Assembly (NCBI RefSeq): GCF_010994035.1
Contig: NZ_WIXN01000016.1
Location: 31,941-95,940 of the forward strand
From: Virgibacillus aidingensis
GTDB taxonomy: Bacteria; Bacillota; Bacilli; Bacillales; Amphibacillaceae
Direction: 5' to 3'
DNA length: 64,000 nucleotides
The notes under the pieces: generated by a model
The model's input: the letters and a program-made list of their open reading frames with translations, nothing else
Told to the model about the DNA's origin: nothing
Database searches by the model: none
In this document: piece after piece, positions 47,588 through 56,426 of the stretch
How positions within the stretch are numbered: position 1 is the first letter of the stretch
Layout: the number at the start of each line of letters is the position of its first letter
Position numbers and translations under genes: made by a program

Positions 47588-50500
47588 ATGATGAAAAAAC
47601 GGATCTTTTATCTGCTGTTATCCGTCCTGGTTGTGCTGCCGACATTGACACCAGTAACAGAAGCAGCGGCTGTTGAGAATGAAATTGGCACCACTTATTA
47701 CGTCAGTACGTTAAATGGCAGCGATCATCATGACGGTAAATCAAAAGATAATGCTTTTTATAGTTTGCAAAAAATTAATGATATGGAGTTAGGGCCTGGA
47801 GATAAAGTGCTACTTGAAGCAGGTTCGGTATTTACGGATGGCTATTTGCATATTAAAGGGAGCGGTGCTGAAGGAGCGCCAATTATTATTGACAGTTACG
47901 GGGAAGGAGAAAAGCCTAAAATACAAACCAATGGACAGGGCATTTGGTATCAGGATTACGGGACTGTTTTGGATAATCCGGGCCATAAAAATAAAGGATA
48001 TGTTTCCTCTTCTATCTTACTCTATGATGTCGAGTATATAGAAATTAATAACTTGGATATTTCAAATGATCCTGATTTTGATGAACCATACAGCGATTTG
48101 AATAAGATGAATCGTACGGGTGTTGCTGCAGTCGCACAAAATAAAGGAACATTGGAACATATTTATTTGCGGGGTTTAAATATTCACGATATACGGGGAA
48201 ATGTTTACGATAAACATATGAACAATGGCGGCATCTACTTTACTATATTTAAGGCAGACGATGAAGAGCAAACAGGTATCCCGCGATACAATGATGTCCG
48301 TATTGAGGATAATATTGTAAATGATGTAAGCCGTTGGGGAATAGCTGTCGGGTATACAGCTTACTGGGAACCTTTTGCCGGTATTGGCGAAATCCCTGAC
48401 GAAATTGTTGCTGAATATGGGTCAAGTAATGTCGTGATTCGCAATAATTACATTAAAGAACCAGGCGGCGATGCGATCACAGCCATGTATCTTGACAGAC
48501 CCCTCATTGAATATAATGTTTCTGAAGGTGCGGCCAGCGAAATTAATGACGAGGTGTACACAGAAACGTCATTTAATAAAGTGGCAGCAGGTATTTGGCC
48601 ATGGAAGTCAAAAAATGCAGTACTGCAATATAATGAAGTGTTTGACACACATTATAACCAGGATGGACAAGCATGGGATGCAGATTATGGCGACGGGACA
48701 CTTTATCAATATAATTATAGTCATAATAATGCAGGCGGGGCACTTATGGTCTGCTGCGGCGGTGCGGAGGTTGTTAATACCGTTTTCCGCTACAATATTA
48801 GCCAAAATGACTTAAGCGGAATTTTAAATCTGCCATCCAATCCAATGGCCGAGATTTATAATAATACCTTTTATATTAAAGAAGGTGTGTCATTTATTCG
48901 CGATGGCATGACTGGCGGGACTGCCAATGTGGAAAACAACATTATTTACAATGCCGGCGAATTGAAGGAAGAGGACTGGATAAAGAATTCCAATGTCAAT
49001 TATAGTCATAACCTTTACTATAACTATGAAAATACACCTGAATCTGATGAATTTGCAATTACGGAAGATCCGCAATTTGCAGATGCGGGTTCAGCGCCTG
49101 CATCTTTCACTGACAATGATCCAACGGAAGGGCAATCAGTCACACATGATCGGGATGCATTTGCCGGTTATAAGCTGGAAGACAGCTCCCCGGCCATAAA
49201 TAAAGGAAAATATATTCCCGGCAATGGCGGAAAGGATTTCTTCGGCAATGATGTAACAGGGACGCCGGATATTGGCGCACATGAATCCGATGCTGTTTCA
49301 TTGGATATTTATTCGGATGTATATACGATTGAAAATAATAAAATCAAAGGAATCGAACAGGCCGTCACCGTGGAAGAATTTTTAAATAACATCTCCTATG
49401 ACGACAGATTGTCTGTTGACGTGCATGATGAAAACGGTACGGAGATGGGCGGACATGACATGGTGGAACCAGGGTTTGCTTTTACGTTTTCCCATGACGG
49501 GTCCGAGAAAACATACACGGTGACAGGCAGCGACAACAATGAATTACTTGATGCGGCTTATATGGTGGATGAAACAAATAAGGAAATTTTTGTCCCCATC
49601 TTAGAAAGTAATCCGACGACAGTGGATGAAATGAAGCATGGAATTGATGTTCATCACACAGCTGAAATGAAAGTATTTGATGGGGAAAATGAAATGGAAT
49701 CCGATGCCATTATTGCAGAGGATATGCTGTTAAAAGTAATTTCCCAAAATGGTGAAACAAACACCTATACGATCAAAACGAAAAATGACTATCATTATGT
49801 AAATGATTTTGTGAATAATCAACAGGGAAATGTTTGGTTTGCGCAAAAGAAAGTAGATGATGAATATAGTAATCTAACCACATTCAGCAATCAATACCCT
49901 ACATGGGAAGGAAAAAGTTGGGCAGCAGTTGGACTTCAGGGAGGAATTAATGATCCTGTCACTGAAGAGACACATGGATTGCTCGTGGATTCGCTGCAGA
50001 AAGCAAGCGGTGAACAAAGCCATGCAATGGCTTACCGTGTGCCTAAGTCGGGAACGATTGAACTGTCTTTCAAGGATGATGAACCATTTTTGCGTCAGGC
50101 TTCCCCGGAACAACCAAACACGGGCGGGGATGTGAAATTAGCCATTACGTTGGACGGAGCCACTATCGGTGAAACGTATACGCTGCCGAATGATGGGTCA
50201 GTGCTTGAAATGGAGCCAATGGAAATAGAAGTGGAGCAGGGGGAATATTTGCGTATTGAAGCCATTAACGAAGGATCACCTTCCGTGCCTTCGATGTACA
50301 TTACACCGATGATTGCTTATCAGGAGACAGAAGAAAGCGATGAAATCAGTGCAGCACTGCTGCTGGATAAATTAGCTGAGTATGAGGAAGACTTTTTATC
50401 CAAAGGAAATTATCGATCCGTCGAAATTCATTTAACTGCGATAACCAATTATGAAAGACAAGCGGAAGGGGATAAAATTGTCAAGCATCTGAATGGCTTG

Positions 50501-50602
50501 AAAGAGCTAATAAACTATCAAAAAGAGCATGAGCTGATTTCTGAGGAGGCTCGTGATTTTCTTCAGGAATATGCGGACATGTTAATTGAAGAGTGGCAAT
50601 AA
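47588..50602 (+). CDS. Right-handed beta-helix glycosidase, candidate GH136 lacto-N-biosidase
   Basis: A 1004-residue secreted protein. A signal peptide ends near TEAAAVE; YYVSTLNGSDHHDGKSKD opens a right-handed parallel beta-helix (about 35-560) with many N-rich turns (VIRNNYIKEPGGDA, YQYNYSHNNAGGAL). An Asp cluster at 359-369 (QDGQAWDADYGDG) includes Asp359 and Asp366, seven residues apart as I recall for the GH136 catalytic pair. Beta domains (570-920) and the shared helical module (925-1004) follow. A foldase gene directly upstream and GH112 in the locus favour GH136. Polysaccharide lyase or GH110-like beta-helix enzymes are alternatives; the family call needs a profile search. Confidence 0.55.
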   Translation: MMKKRIFYLLLSVLVVLPTLTPVTEAAAVENEIGTTYYVSTLNGSDHHDGKSKDNAFYSLQKINDMELGPGDKVLLEAGSVFTDGYLHIKGSGAEGAPIIIDSYGEGEKPKIQTNGQGIWYQDYGTVLDNPGHKNKGYVSSSILLYDVEYIEINNLDISNDPDFDEPYSDLNKMNRTGVAAVAQNKGTLEHIYLRGLNIHDIRGNVYDKHMNNGGIYFTIFKADDEEQTGIPRYNDVRIEDNIVNDVSRWGIAVGYTAYWEPFAGIGEIPDEIVAEYGSSNVVIRNNYIKEPGGDAITAMYLDRPLIEYNVSEGAASEINDEVYTETSFNKVAAGIWPWKSKNAVLQYNEVFDTHYNQDGQAWDADYGDGTLYQYNYSHNNAGGALMVCCGGAEVVNTVFRYNISQNDLSGILNLPSNPMAEIYNNTFYIKEGVSFIRDGMTGGTANVENNIIYNAGELKEEDWIKNSNVNYSHNLYYNYENTPESDEFAITEDPQFADAGSAPASFTDNDPTEGQSVTHDRDAFAGYKLEDSSPAINKGKYIPGNGGKDFFGNDVTGTPDIGAHESDAVSLDIYSDVYTIENNKIKGIEQAVTVEEFLNNISYDDRLSVDVHDENGTEMGGHDMVEPGFAFTFSHDGSEKTYTVTGSDNNELLDAAYMVDETNKEIFVPILESNPTTVDEMKHGIDVHHTAEMKVFDGENEMESDAIIAEDMLLKVISQNGETNTYTIKTKNDYHYVNDFVNNQQGNVWFAQKKVDDEYSNLTTFSNQYPTWEGKSWAAVGLQGGINDPVTEETHGLLVDSLQKASGEQSHAMAYRVPKSGTIELSFKDDEPFLRQASPEQPNTGGDVKLAITLDGATIGETYTLPNDGSVLEMEPMEIEVEQGEYLRIEAINEGSPSVPSMYITPMIAYQETEESDEISAALLLDKLAEYEEDFLSKGNYRSVEIHLTAITNYERQAEGDKIVKHLNGLKELINYQKEHELISEEARDFLQEYADMLIEEWQ

Positions 50603-50607
50603 ATCGT

Positions 50608-50637
50608 GCGGGACAAGGGGGAAATTCCTTGTCCCGC
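50608..50637 (+). terminator. Terminator of the GH101-to-beta-helix operon
   Basis: GCGGGACAAGG (50608-50618) pairs with CCTTGTCCCGC (50627-50637), just after the stop codon. It marks the end of the glycan locus. Confidence 0.8.
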
Positions 50638-50674
50638 CATTATATTCGAAATAAATTCAGGGCTGCTGCGCTAA

Positions 50675-50748
50675 AGCTCGGAAAAAGTGAAGCTCGTGCT
50701 TTTCCGCTATAAAAGCCCCTGTACAGTAAGTAAAATGAGAGCTTTTAT
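50675..50748. repeat. Small palindromic intergenic element
   Basis: Two nested hairpins lie between the converging genes: GCTCGGAAAAAG (50676) with CTTTTCCGC, and ATAAAAGC (50709-50716) with GCTTTTAT (50741-50748). The function is unknown; it could be another dispersed intergenic repeat. Confidence 0.45.
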
Positions 50749-50805
50749 GGCTGCCCGGCTACTCCTGAAAGTAAAGCCCGAAAGTGCCGCCTGGTACCAA
50801 ACAAG

Positions 50806-50835
50806 AAAAACTCCAGCCTGCCAGCTGGAGTTTTT
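50806..50835 (-). terminator. Rho-independent terminator of the LysM/NlpC gene
   Basis: AAAAACTCCAGC (50806-50817) pairs perfectly with GCTGGAGTTTTT (50824-50835) around a 6-nt loop. It is A/T-flanked on both sides and lies 12 bp after the stop codon on the minus strand. Confidence 0.9.
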
Positions 50836-50847
50836 ACTTAAACCAAA

Positions 50848-52134
50848 TTAATAAAACCGCTTATACCCTTCAAAATGCTTCTTCCAATAAGGATTATCCA
50901 AACTTGTCACCGTTACGCCAGTAGACGTGCCGGCATGAATGAACTGGTTATTGCCGGCGTAAATTCCCATGTGTGAGATGCCTGCCCTATATGTGCCGGA
51001 AAAGAATACGAGATCTCCCACTTGTGGTTTGTTTACATAGTAAGAACGGTTGTAATAGCCGTCGGTCGATAGGCGGCTGACGTTTTTGCCTGCCTGATTA
51101 TAGGCGTAATAAATAAATCCGCTGCAGTCAAACCCGCTTGGAGTTGAACCGCCCCATACGTACTTTGTTCCTGACATACTGTTTGCTGTGCTGATAAGCT
51201 TGTCCACATTATAGCCTGCGCTGGATGAACCGCCGCCCGAACTTCCGCCTGAGCTGCCGGATCCGCCGGAACTGCCATTAATGTTCAGTTTTTGCCCAAT
51301 AATAATCAAATCTGAGCTGAGGTTGTTCCACTTTTTCAGGTTAGAAACCGAAACACCGTGGCTGGAAGCGATTCTGGACAAGCTGTCTCCGGATTTTACG
51401 GTGTACACCGTAGCACTGCCGGTTTTCCCTGAACTGCCCGATGAACTAGAGCCGCCGGACGAACCTGACGATCCCGAGCTTCCGGATCCGCCGGAGCTCC
51501 CATTAATTTTCAGTTTTTGATTTACCCTGATTAAATCAGAGCTTAAATTATTCCATTTTTTCAGGTTGGAAACGGATACGCCATTTCTTGCAGCAATATG
51601 CGATAAAGTGTCCCCGGCCTTTACTGTGTATGTTGTTGAGCTGCCGGATGAAGCGCTTCCGCCCGATGAACCGGAATTTCCGGATGAACCTGACCCGTTT
51701 GAACCACTGGATCCGCCGCTTTTTACGGCTAACTTATCGCCGGGGTGAATCAACGTGGAACTCAGGTTATTCCAATTTATTAAATTGGACAAAGAAACAT
51801 TATGTCTTGAAGCGATGCCGCTGAGCGTGTCCCCGCTTTTGACTGTGTAGGTAGTTTTTGAACCTGATGACGAAGATGAGCTGGAGTTAGAACCGGATGA
51901 ACCGCCTGAACTGCTGCTTGTCCGGATGACCTGATTAGGAAAAATAATGTCTCCGGATAAATTGTTTAAAGACTTTAAGTTGGACACGGATGTGTTATGT
52001 TTTTGTGCGATGGTCCACAGGGAATCCCCGTCTTTAACCTTGTAAGAAGCTGCTTCCGCTTCTTCTGCTGCAAAAATCGCTGATGCGATCGCTGCACTTG
52101 CTGTTACGGAAAAAATAATTTTCTTGTTAGCCAA
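50848..52134 (-). CDS. Peptidoglycan DL-endopeptidase with four LysM domains and NlpC/P60 domain
   Basis: A 428-residue secreted wall hydrolase. The TTG start is preceded by GGAGG at 7 nt, and the signal peptide ends near [10 protein letters not shown]. Four LysM peptidoglycan-binding repeats (each about 43 residues with YxVKxGDxL and W/LNNLSS) are joined by Ser/Gly-rich linkers. The C-terminal NlpC/P60 domain (about 310-428) has the catalytic Cys in [12 protein letters not shown] and His in [10 protein letters not shown]. By analogy with LytF/CwlS it cuts D-Glu-DAP bonds during cell separation. It does not carry the helical C-terminal module of the glycan enzymes. Confidence 0.94.
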   Translation of the reverse strand: MANKKIIFSVTASAAIASAIFAAEEAEAASYKVKDGDSLWTIAQKHNTSVSNLKSLNNLSGDIIFPNQVIRTSSSSGGSSGSNSSSSSSSGSKTTYTVKSGDTLSGIASRHNVSLSNLINWNNLSSTLIHPGDKLAVKSGGSSGSNGSGSSGNSGSSGGSASSGSSTTYTVKAGDTLSHIAARNGVSVSNLKKWNNLSSDLIRVNQKLKINGSSGGSGSSGSSGSSGGSSSSGSSGKTGSATVYTVKSGDSLSRIASSHGVSVSNLKKWNNLSSDLIIIGQKLNINGSSGGSGSSGGSSGGGSSSAGYNVDKLISTANSMSGTKYVWGGSTPSGFDCSGFIYYAYNQAGKNVSRLSTDGYYNRSYYVNKPQVGDLVFFSGTYRAGISHMGIYAGNNQFIHAGTSTGVTVTSLDNPYWKKHFEGYKRFY

Positions 52135-52276
52135 TGGGCAACCTCCTCATATGTTCATGATTTCCAGTATTTTGACAGGTCTTTTTACTCGGGATTGGGA
52201 CAAATGTCTCATCCAGTACTTGCCAAATTCTTTGTAACTATGTAAATATCTGTCTATGATGTCATTTGATAGGCGA

Positions 52277-52304
52277 AATGTACTAAAAAATACGTTACTG
52301 TCAA
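52277..52304 (-). promoter_or_regulatory. Candidate promoter of the LysM/NlpC gene
   Basis: On the minus strand TTGACA (complement of 52299-52304), a 16-bp spacer and TACATT (complement of 52277-52282) lie ~145 bp before the start codon. The remaining intergenic sequence 52305-52898 is AT-rich; I see no gene or structured RNA in it. Confidence 0.5.
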
Positions 52305-52898
52305 AAAATACTAGTTATAAATTACTAGGAAAGTAATTCCATTATAACGATACTGACATAAAAATGATAGATTACCATGACTTTTGTAATATCTTTGTAA
52401 TATAAGTCGAACGAAAGTCGGTGTTTGGTTAATTAAGTAGAACATAGAGACGTAAAATTCTGAATTATCGAGAGGGAAAGAACCTTTTCTGCACTTATAA
52501 GAATACCTTGGATACGTACAATGCAAACTGTCCTTTAAGACAGAAAGGCTATTAGTTAACGCATTTACCCGTTTTTAAATATGTTTAAACGTAATTTTTA
52601 CGAGTAAATGAAAATAAAGGAAAGACATGTACCCGGCAAACTTAAAAGTTGAAGCAGGATTGATGCTGAAAGTGCAGGAATAGCGCTTTAATAAAAAAGG
52701 ACGGGGGAAAACTGCTGGAAAGTTTCATAAGAAAATTTTATATTTGCTCTCATAAACGGTGATTGATAAAACTGGGATGGTTTCGGTATGTCAAGGAAAG
52801 ATGATAGACGGGGAGCGGTGCCATAAATCCGAGAAGATGTAACCTCCAATTGCAGGAATGGTTTTAGTTTCACTGCTTCTTAAGATGAACCAATCAAA

Positions 52899-52941
52899 AA
52901 AATGGTTCCGATCATCAAAAAACAATGATAAGAACCATTTT
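52899..52941 (-). terminator. Terminator of the SDR gene
   Basis: AAAATGGTTC (52899-52908) pairs with GAACCATTTT (52932-52941). On the minus strand a run of seven T follows the hairpin. Confidence 0.8.
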
Positions 52942-52981
52942 ATAGTTTGCTGGTTTGGGCCTCTTCAGCACCTTGAAAAGT

Positions 52982-53743
52982 TTATTGCGCGAGCGTACCG
53001 CCGTCCACAACAATCTCTGAACCAGTCATAAATTTGGATTCATCAGATGCCAATAATAAAACTGGATACGCAATATCTTCAGGTTGTCCCAAAATCCCCA
53101 GTGGTACTTTAGACTTCAGGTGTTTCTCAAGTTCATCATCCACTGCATTTTTAAACATTGGTGTTTCAACAATACCAGGGTGTACTGAATTTACCCGAAT
53201 GTTATATTCAGATAATTCCAGTGCAAGAGCCTTAGTCATTGCTGTAGTTGCTCCTTTAGATGCGTGATACGGAATTCCGCCCTGGCCCCCAACCATTGCA
53301 GCAGTGGAGGAAATATTAATGATGGAACCGGATCCATTTTTCTTCATAAATGGGACGACTGTTTTCACGCCCAAAAAGTTTCCGGTTGCATTCACATTAT
53401 AGGGAGCCTGCCATTCATCCAGCGTATATTCTTCAACATGAATACCTTGTTTTCCGGAAATACCTGCATTATTAACTAAAATATCAATTTTTCCAAATCG
53501 GCTGATTGCTTCTTCAACAATTTCTTTCCAGCTATCTTCACTGGATACATCGTGTTTCAACCCAATTACTTTATCGTTGCCATTGTCTTTATTAATACTT
53601 TCAACCAATGCTGCCAGCGTTTCTTCCTGCAGGTCGGTTGCAATGACACTGGCTCCTTCTTTTGCAAACAACTCTGCTTCCACGGCTCCCTGGCCATTGG
53701 CAGCTCCAGTAATAATTGCTACTTTATTTTCTAATCTGCCCAA
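52982..53743 (-). CDS. Short-chain dehydrogenase/reductase
   Basis: A 253-residue classical SDR with the cofactor motif TGAANGQG at residues 13-20, NNAG (about 92), the catalytic Ser in ISSTAAMVGG and the YHASK Tyr/Lys pair. It ends with the usual VDGGTLAQ. An acidic residue after beta-2 (ATDLQEE) suggests NAD rather than NADP. The substrate is unknown; glucose, cyclitol or steroid-type dehydrogenases share this architecture. It stands alone with its own terminator. Confidence 0.9.
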   Translation of the reverse strand: MGRLENKVAIITGAANGQGAVEAELFAKEGASVIATDLQEETLAALVESINKDNGNDKVIGLKHDVSSEDSWKEIVEEAISRFGKIDILVNNAGISGKQGIHVEEYTLDEWQAPYNVNATGNFLGVKTVVPFMKKNGSGSIINISSTAAMVGGQGGIPYHASKGATTAMTKALALELSEYNIRVNSVHPGIVETPMFKNAVDDELEKHLKSKVPLGILGQPEDIAYPVLLLASDESKFMTGSEIVVDGGTLAQ

Positions 53744-53928
53744 GACAATATCCTCCTTATTATAAACGCTTAATAGATCATGATTAGTAACTATTCTAAG
53801 TACTTATATATATTGTGGGTCAATTATTCTGATATATACAATAAATGAGTGAGTATCTGAACTTGGGAAAATGGATTTGTTACAAAACAGATAAGGTGAA
53901 ATAAATCCATGTTGTTTACAGATTAGAT

Positions 53929-54290
53929 GTGAACAGGAGGAGCCAGCCTGCAAGTTATTGCTGCGTGCAGAGAGCTGGGGACTTTCATCCCGGCGTTACT
54001 TTTATTACTGTGGAAATATTGCTTATGCTGGATGGTATACAGCTGGAATGGCAGCCGATCGGAGAAATAGGGAAGTTTAACGGGGACCGGTATGGAATTC
54101 GGAGTATTTTTGCCGGATCAGATGGAAGTAAGTGAATTTAGCACCTTCTCTTCGCTGTCAGCTTTCTTTATGGTTTGATGAGTATTTTTTGGGAAGCAGG
54201 AGCGGGTTTTACATGTGTGCTGACGCCTTTACCGTGGGCGCAATCAACATGGTTAAATTTCGCTTCCAGCCAGCCCCCGGATTAAAAATT
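53929..54290 (+). other. Unassigned, possibly decayed coding sequence
   Basis: In the 550-bp gap between the SDR gene and the lipase-type toxin gene, two adjoining plus-strand frames read like protein fragments (HPGVTFITVEILLMLDG; then LSLWFDEYFLGSRSGFYMC) with a stop between them. AACAGGAGGAGCC occurs at 53932. I do not recognise a family; a broken gene is possible. No small helical partner protein (TlaA/TlaB or WXG100 type) is seen here. Confidence 0.25.
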
Positions 54291-54294
54291 GATC

Positions 54295-56415
54295 TTAAAT
54301 CGTCCCGCGCTCCACCTGATCATTTAAAAGCACCATATTCCCTTTCACGCTTTTGGATACTTCCTGAATAGATGCAATAGCCTTTCCTTCTTCGCTGGAA
54401 AGCTGGAAAATGATGTCGTTAAATAAGATTTCCATCTCACGCAAAATGGAAGAAGAAGCGATATTGTATAATCTTACATTCTCATAACGGTTTTTTTCAA
54501 ATATGGCCGAATCGAGATAAGGCTTGAATTCATCGATTAATTGCGGCAAACCGGCAATCAATTTACTGATACCTCTGCGCAAACCTTCAACAGTTGCTTC
54601 CATTTCGATGATAGGCTGCTTCACCGCTGCAGCAGCATCCAGTACTCTTTGCTCAAAATCGGAGAATAAACGAAAAAGAAGGCCGGCAGGATTCCTGTAT
54701 AATAGATTTCTTGTCGCGGAATTTATATTAACCAAAATAAGTTGAAGTGCACCTTCAATAAGCATAATGATCCCTTGTATCCCTGATAAAATGGGCGTAA
54801 TTTTTGTTGTTACGATCGACCTCAACGTGTTATGGGCAAGGTTAACCTGCAGTTCTTTAATTTTCATCCTTTTTTCAAGATAGGGCGATTCTTCTATGGT
54901 AAAAACACTGGTATGCGGCGCTGTATATGTACCAGAACCTGGGGAGGATTTTGCATCGATCGCATTTGCCAAATCCTGATCTTTGTTGTGAAAAGCTTCC
55001 GCTACACCTTCCACCTGCATTTCAAATTGATGCAGCTGGTTAAACACGGCATCACTATTTTTATTGATTATATGGTAGTGATCATTTAATTCACCAACGA
55101 CCGCATCTACATAAAAATCCTTTCCTCCTTTAAATAGTTCAGGAATATCGTCATAAACAAGGTTCCGGATATTCGAAACCAGATCATCGACATCATTTCT
55201 TAAGTCCTGCAAATAATTTCGCAAAGGAGCAAAAAGGCTTTCTACACTTATATCAACGGAAATTATGTATTCGACCAGTTCCATCGGTTTGGAGTTTAAC
55301 ACCGCATTTAAAAATCTGCATTTCTCTTCAGCGATATTCACTAAGGTGATCATCCCATCAATGCAGGATTTAAGCAGATGTCCTGTTTCTGCAATGCCAT
55401 TAAACATAGGCTCAAGAGCAAGATCATTCAGCATGTTTTGGAAGGTCATCTGCAGTTTTGTCACACGCTGGTCAAATTTCTCCCCTTCATCAACGACAAT
55501 TTCATGAGAATTCCCCAAGTATCCATGTGCCAGGCTGAGGCGTTCTATGACCGTATTCCTGATCCCGGAAACCAATTGATCCATAAAAGCTTTATCTATT
55601 TTAATAGGCTGGGATGATCCGCTGTAAAGCGCTTCACCGGTCCAAATGCTGGTTACAATATGGTCTGCTGCGCCGACATGGATGTGTCCATAGCCCGGTT
55701 CACCTTCTGTGCCGATTTCAATGGTAAAATTGCCATTTGCATCCCTGTCCACATATCCTGTATGGTTGGAAACCAAGGCAGCAGGCAAAGGTACCCCATT
55801 ATGAATGGTATACTTTTCCCCGGGGATTCGGTGGTCCATTCCAATGCTTTTTTGTACGGTAGTAAGGACGTCGTATTCTCCATAGTAATTCGTAATATTC
55901 GAATAATTCTTGTCCGGATCTACCATGCCGAACGGGAGGATCGCAGGATTGAGCGTGACTGCTCTTACATCGGGATTTTCTATAGCCACCGCATTTGTAT
56001 TTGCCCCGCCGAGAGAATTCCCGGTAATCGAATCAACTGGACCGAAAGTATTTTCCACATAATCAAAATAATCATTTGCCGCTTCTAATTGAGCCGGAGG
56101 TAATCTGCTCGGTAAACGCAGATTGGTGTCAATCCAGTCTTCTTTGGGCTGTTCGCTGCCTACGTAGACGATGGTGAGTTCGGCTGTTTCTACGTTTTGA
56201 ACGGTTAGGGCGTCAAGGCCGGTGGGGTGGTCGTAGTTAGTATCGATAACTTCAAATGATTTATTATTAATGTGGATTATGGCCGGTTCAAATGGTTTAT
56301 TGTAGGCATGGTATCCTGCCAATTCTACCAGATCTTTATCCTGTGTAGCATTTTGCTCCACATCATTAACGGTTGCATAATTCAGTGTATTTGATGGGTT
56401 AGTTCTAACTTTCAA
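54295..56415 (-). CDS. TslA-like type VII secreted lipase toxin (N-terminal lipase, C-terminal helical domain)
   Basis: A 706-residue protein without a signal peptide. Residues 1-260 form an alpha/beta-hydrolase with nucleophile elbow ITGNSLGG (Ser134) and plausible partners Asp182 (YGEYDVLTT) and His218 (VSNHTGY). Residues 260-706 are almost entirely helical and LXG-like. This reversed order (enzyme first, helical targeting part last) matches the SA1320/TslA family, in which the S. aureus member is a T7SS-exported phospholipase toxin with a lipoprotein immunity protein. It starts 12 bp after a DUF1672 lipoprotein gene of the same strand. T7SS machinery and partner proteins are not in the window, so export is inference. 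Confidence 0.75.
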   Translation of the reverse strand: MKVRTNPSNTLNYATVNDVEQNATQDKDLVELAGYHAYNKPFEPAIIHINNKSFEVIDTNYDHPTGLDALTVQNVETAELTIVYVGSEQPKEDWIDTNLRLPSRLPPAQLEAANDYFDYVENTFGPVDSITGNSLGGANTNAVAIENPDVRAVTLNPAILPFGMVDPDKNYSNITNYYGEYDVLTTVQKSIGMDHRIPGEKYTIHNGVPLPAALVSNHTGYVDRDANGNFTIEIGTEGEPGYGHIHVGAADHIVTSIWTGEALYSGSSQPIKIDKAFMDQLVSGIRNTVIERLSLAHGYLGNSHEIVVDEGEKFDQRVTKLQMTFQNMLNDLALEPMFNGIAETGHLLKSCIDGMITLVNIAEEKCRFLNAVLNSKPMELVEYIISVDISVESLFAPLRNYLQDLRNDVDDLVSNIRNLVYDDIPELFKGGKDFYVDAVVGELNDHYHIINKNSDAVFNQLHQFEMQVEGVAEAFHNKDQDLANAIDAKSSPGSGTYTAPHTSVFTIEESPYLEKRMKIKELQVNLAHNTLRSIVTTKITPILSGIQGIIMLIEGALQLILVNINSATRNLLYRNPAGLLFRLFSDFEQRVLDAAAAVKQPIIEMEATVEGLRRGISKLIAGLPQLIDEFKPYLDSAIFEKNRYENVRLYNIASSSILREMEILFNDIIFQLSSEEGKAIASIQEVSKSVKGNMVLLNDQVERGTI

Positions 56416-56426
56416 TTTTTTCCCCC

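Noticed and set aside
2..50602. Sortase (LPXTG) or S-layer (SLH) anchoring of the large enzymes
   Set aside because: All complete C-termini were read: each ends in the helical module, with no LPXTG, no hydrophobic tail with basic end and no SLH repeats.
50896..51916. Low-complexity Ser/Gly-coding repeats taken as a CRISPR or minisatellite
   Set aside because: They encode the linkers between LysM domains in frame; spacing and sequence vary as in linkers, and there are no spacers.
52135..52900. Possible c-di-AMP or other riboswitch upstream of the LysM/NlpC gene
   Set aside because: I looked for the conserved core of the ydaO-type element in the leader and did not find it; only a promoter could be supported.
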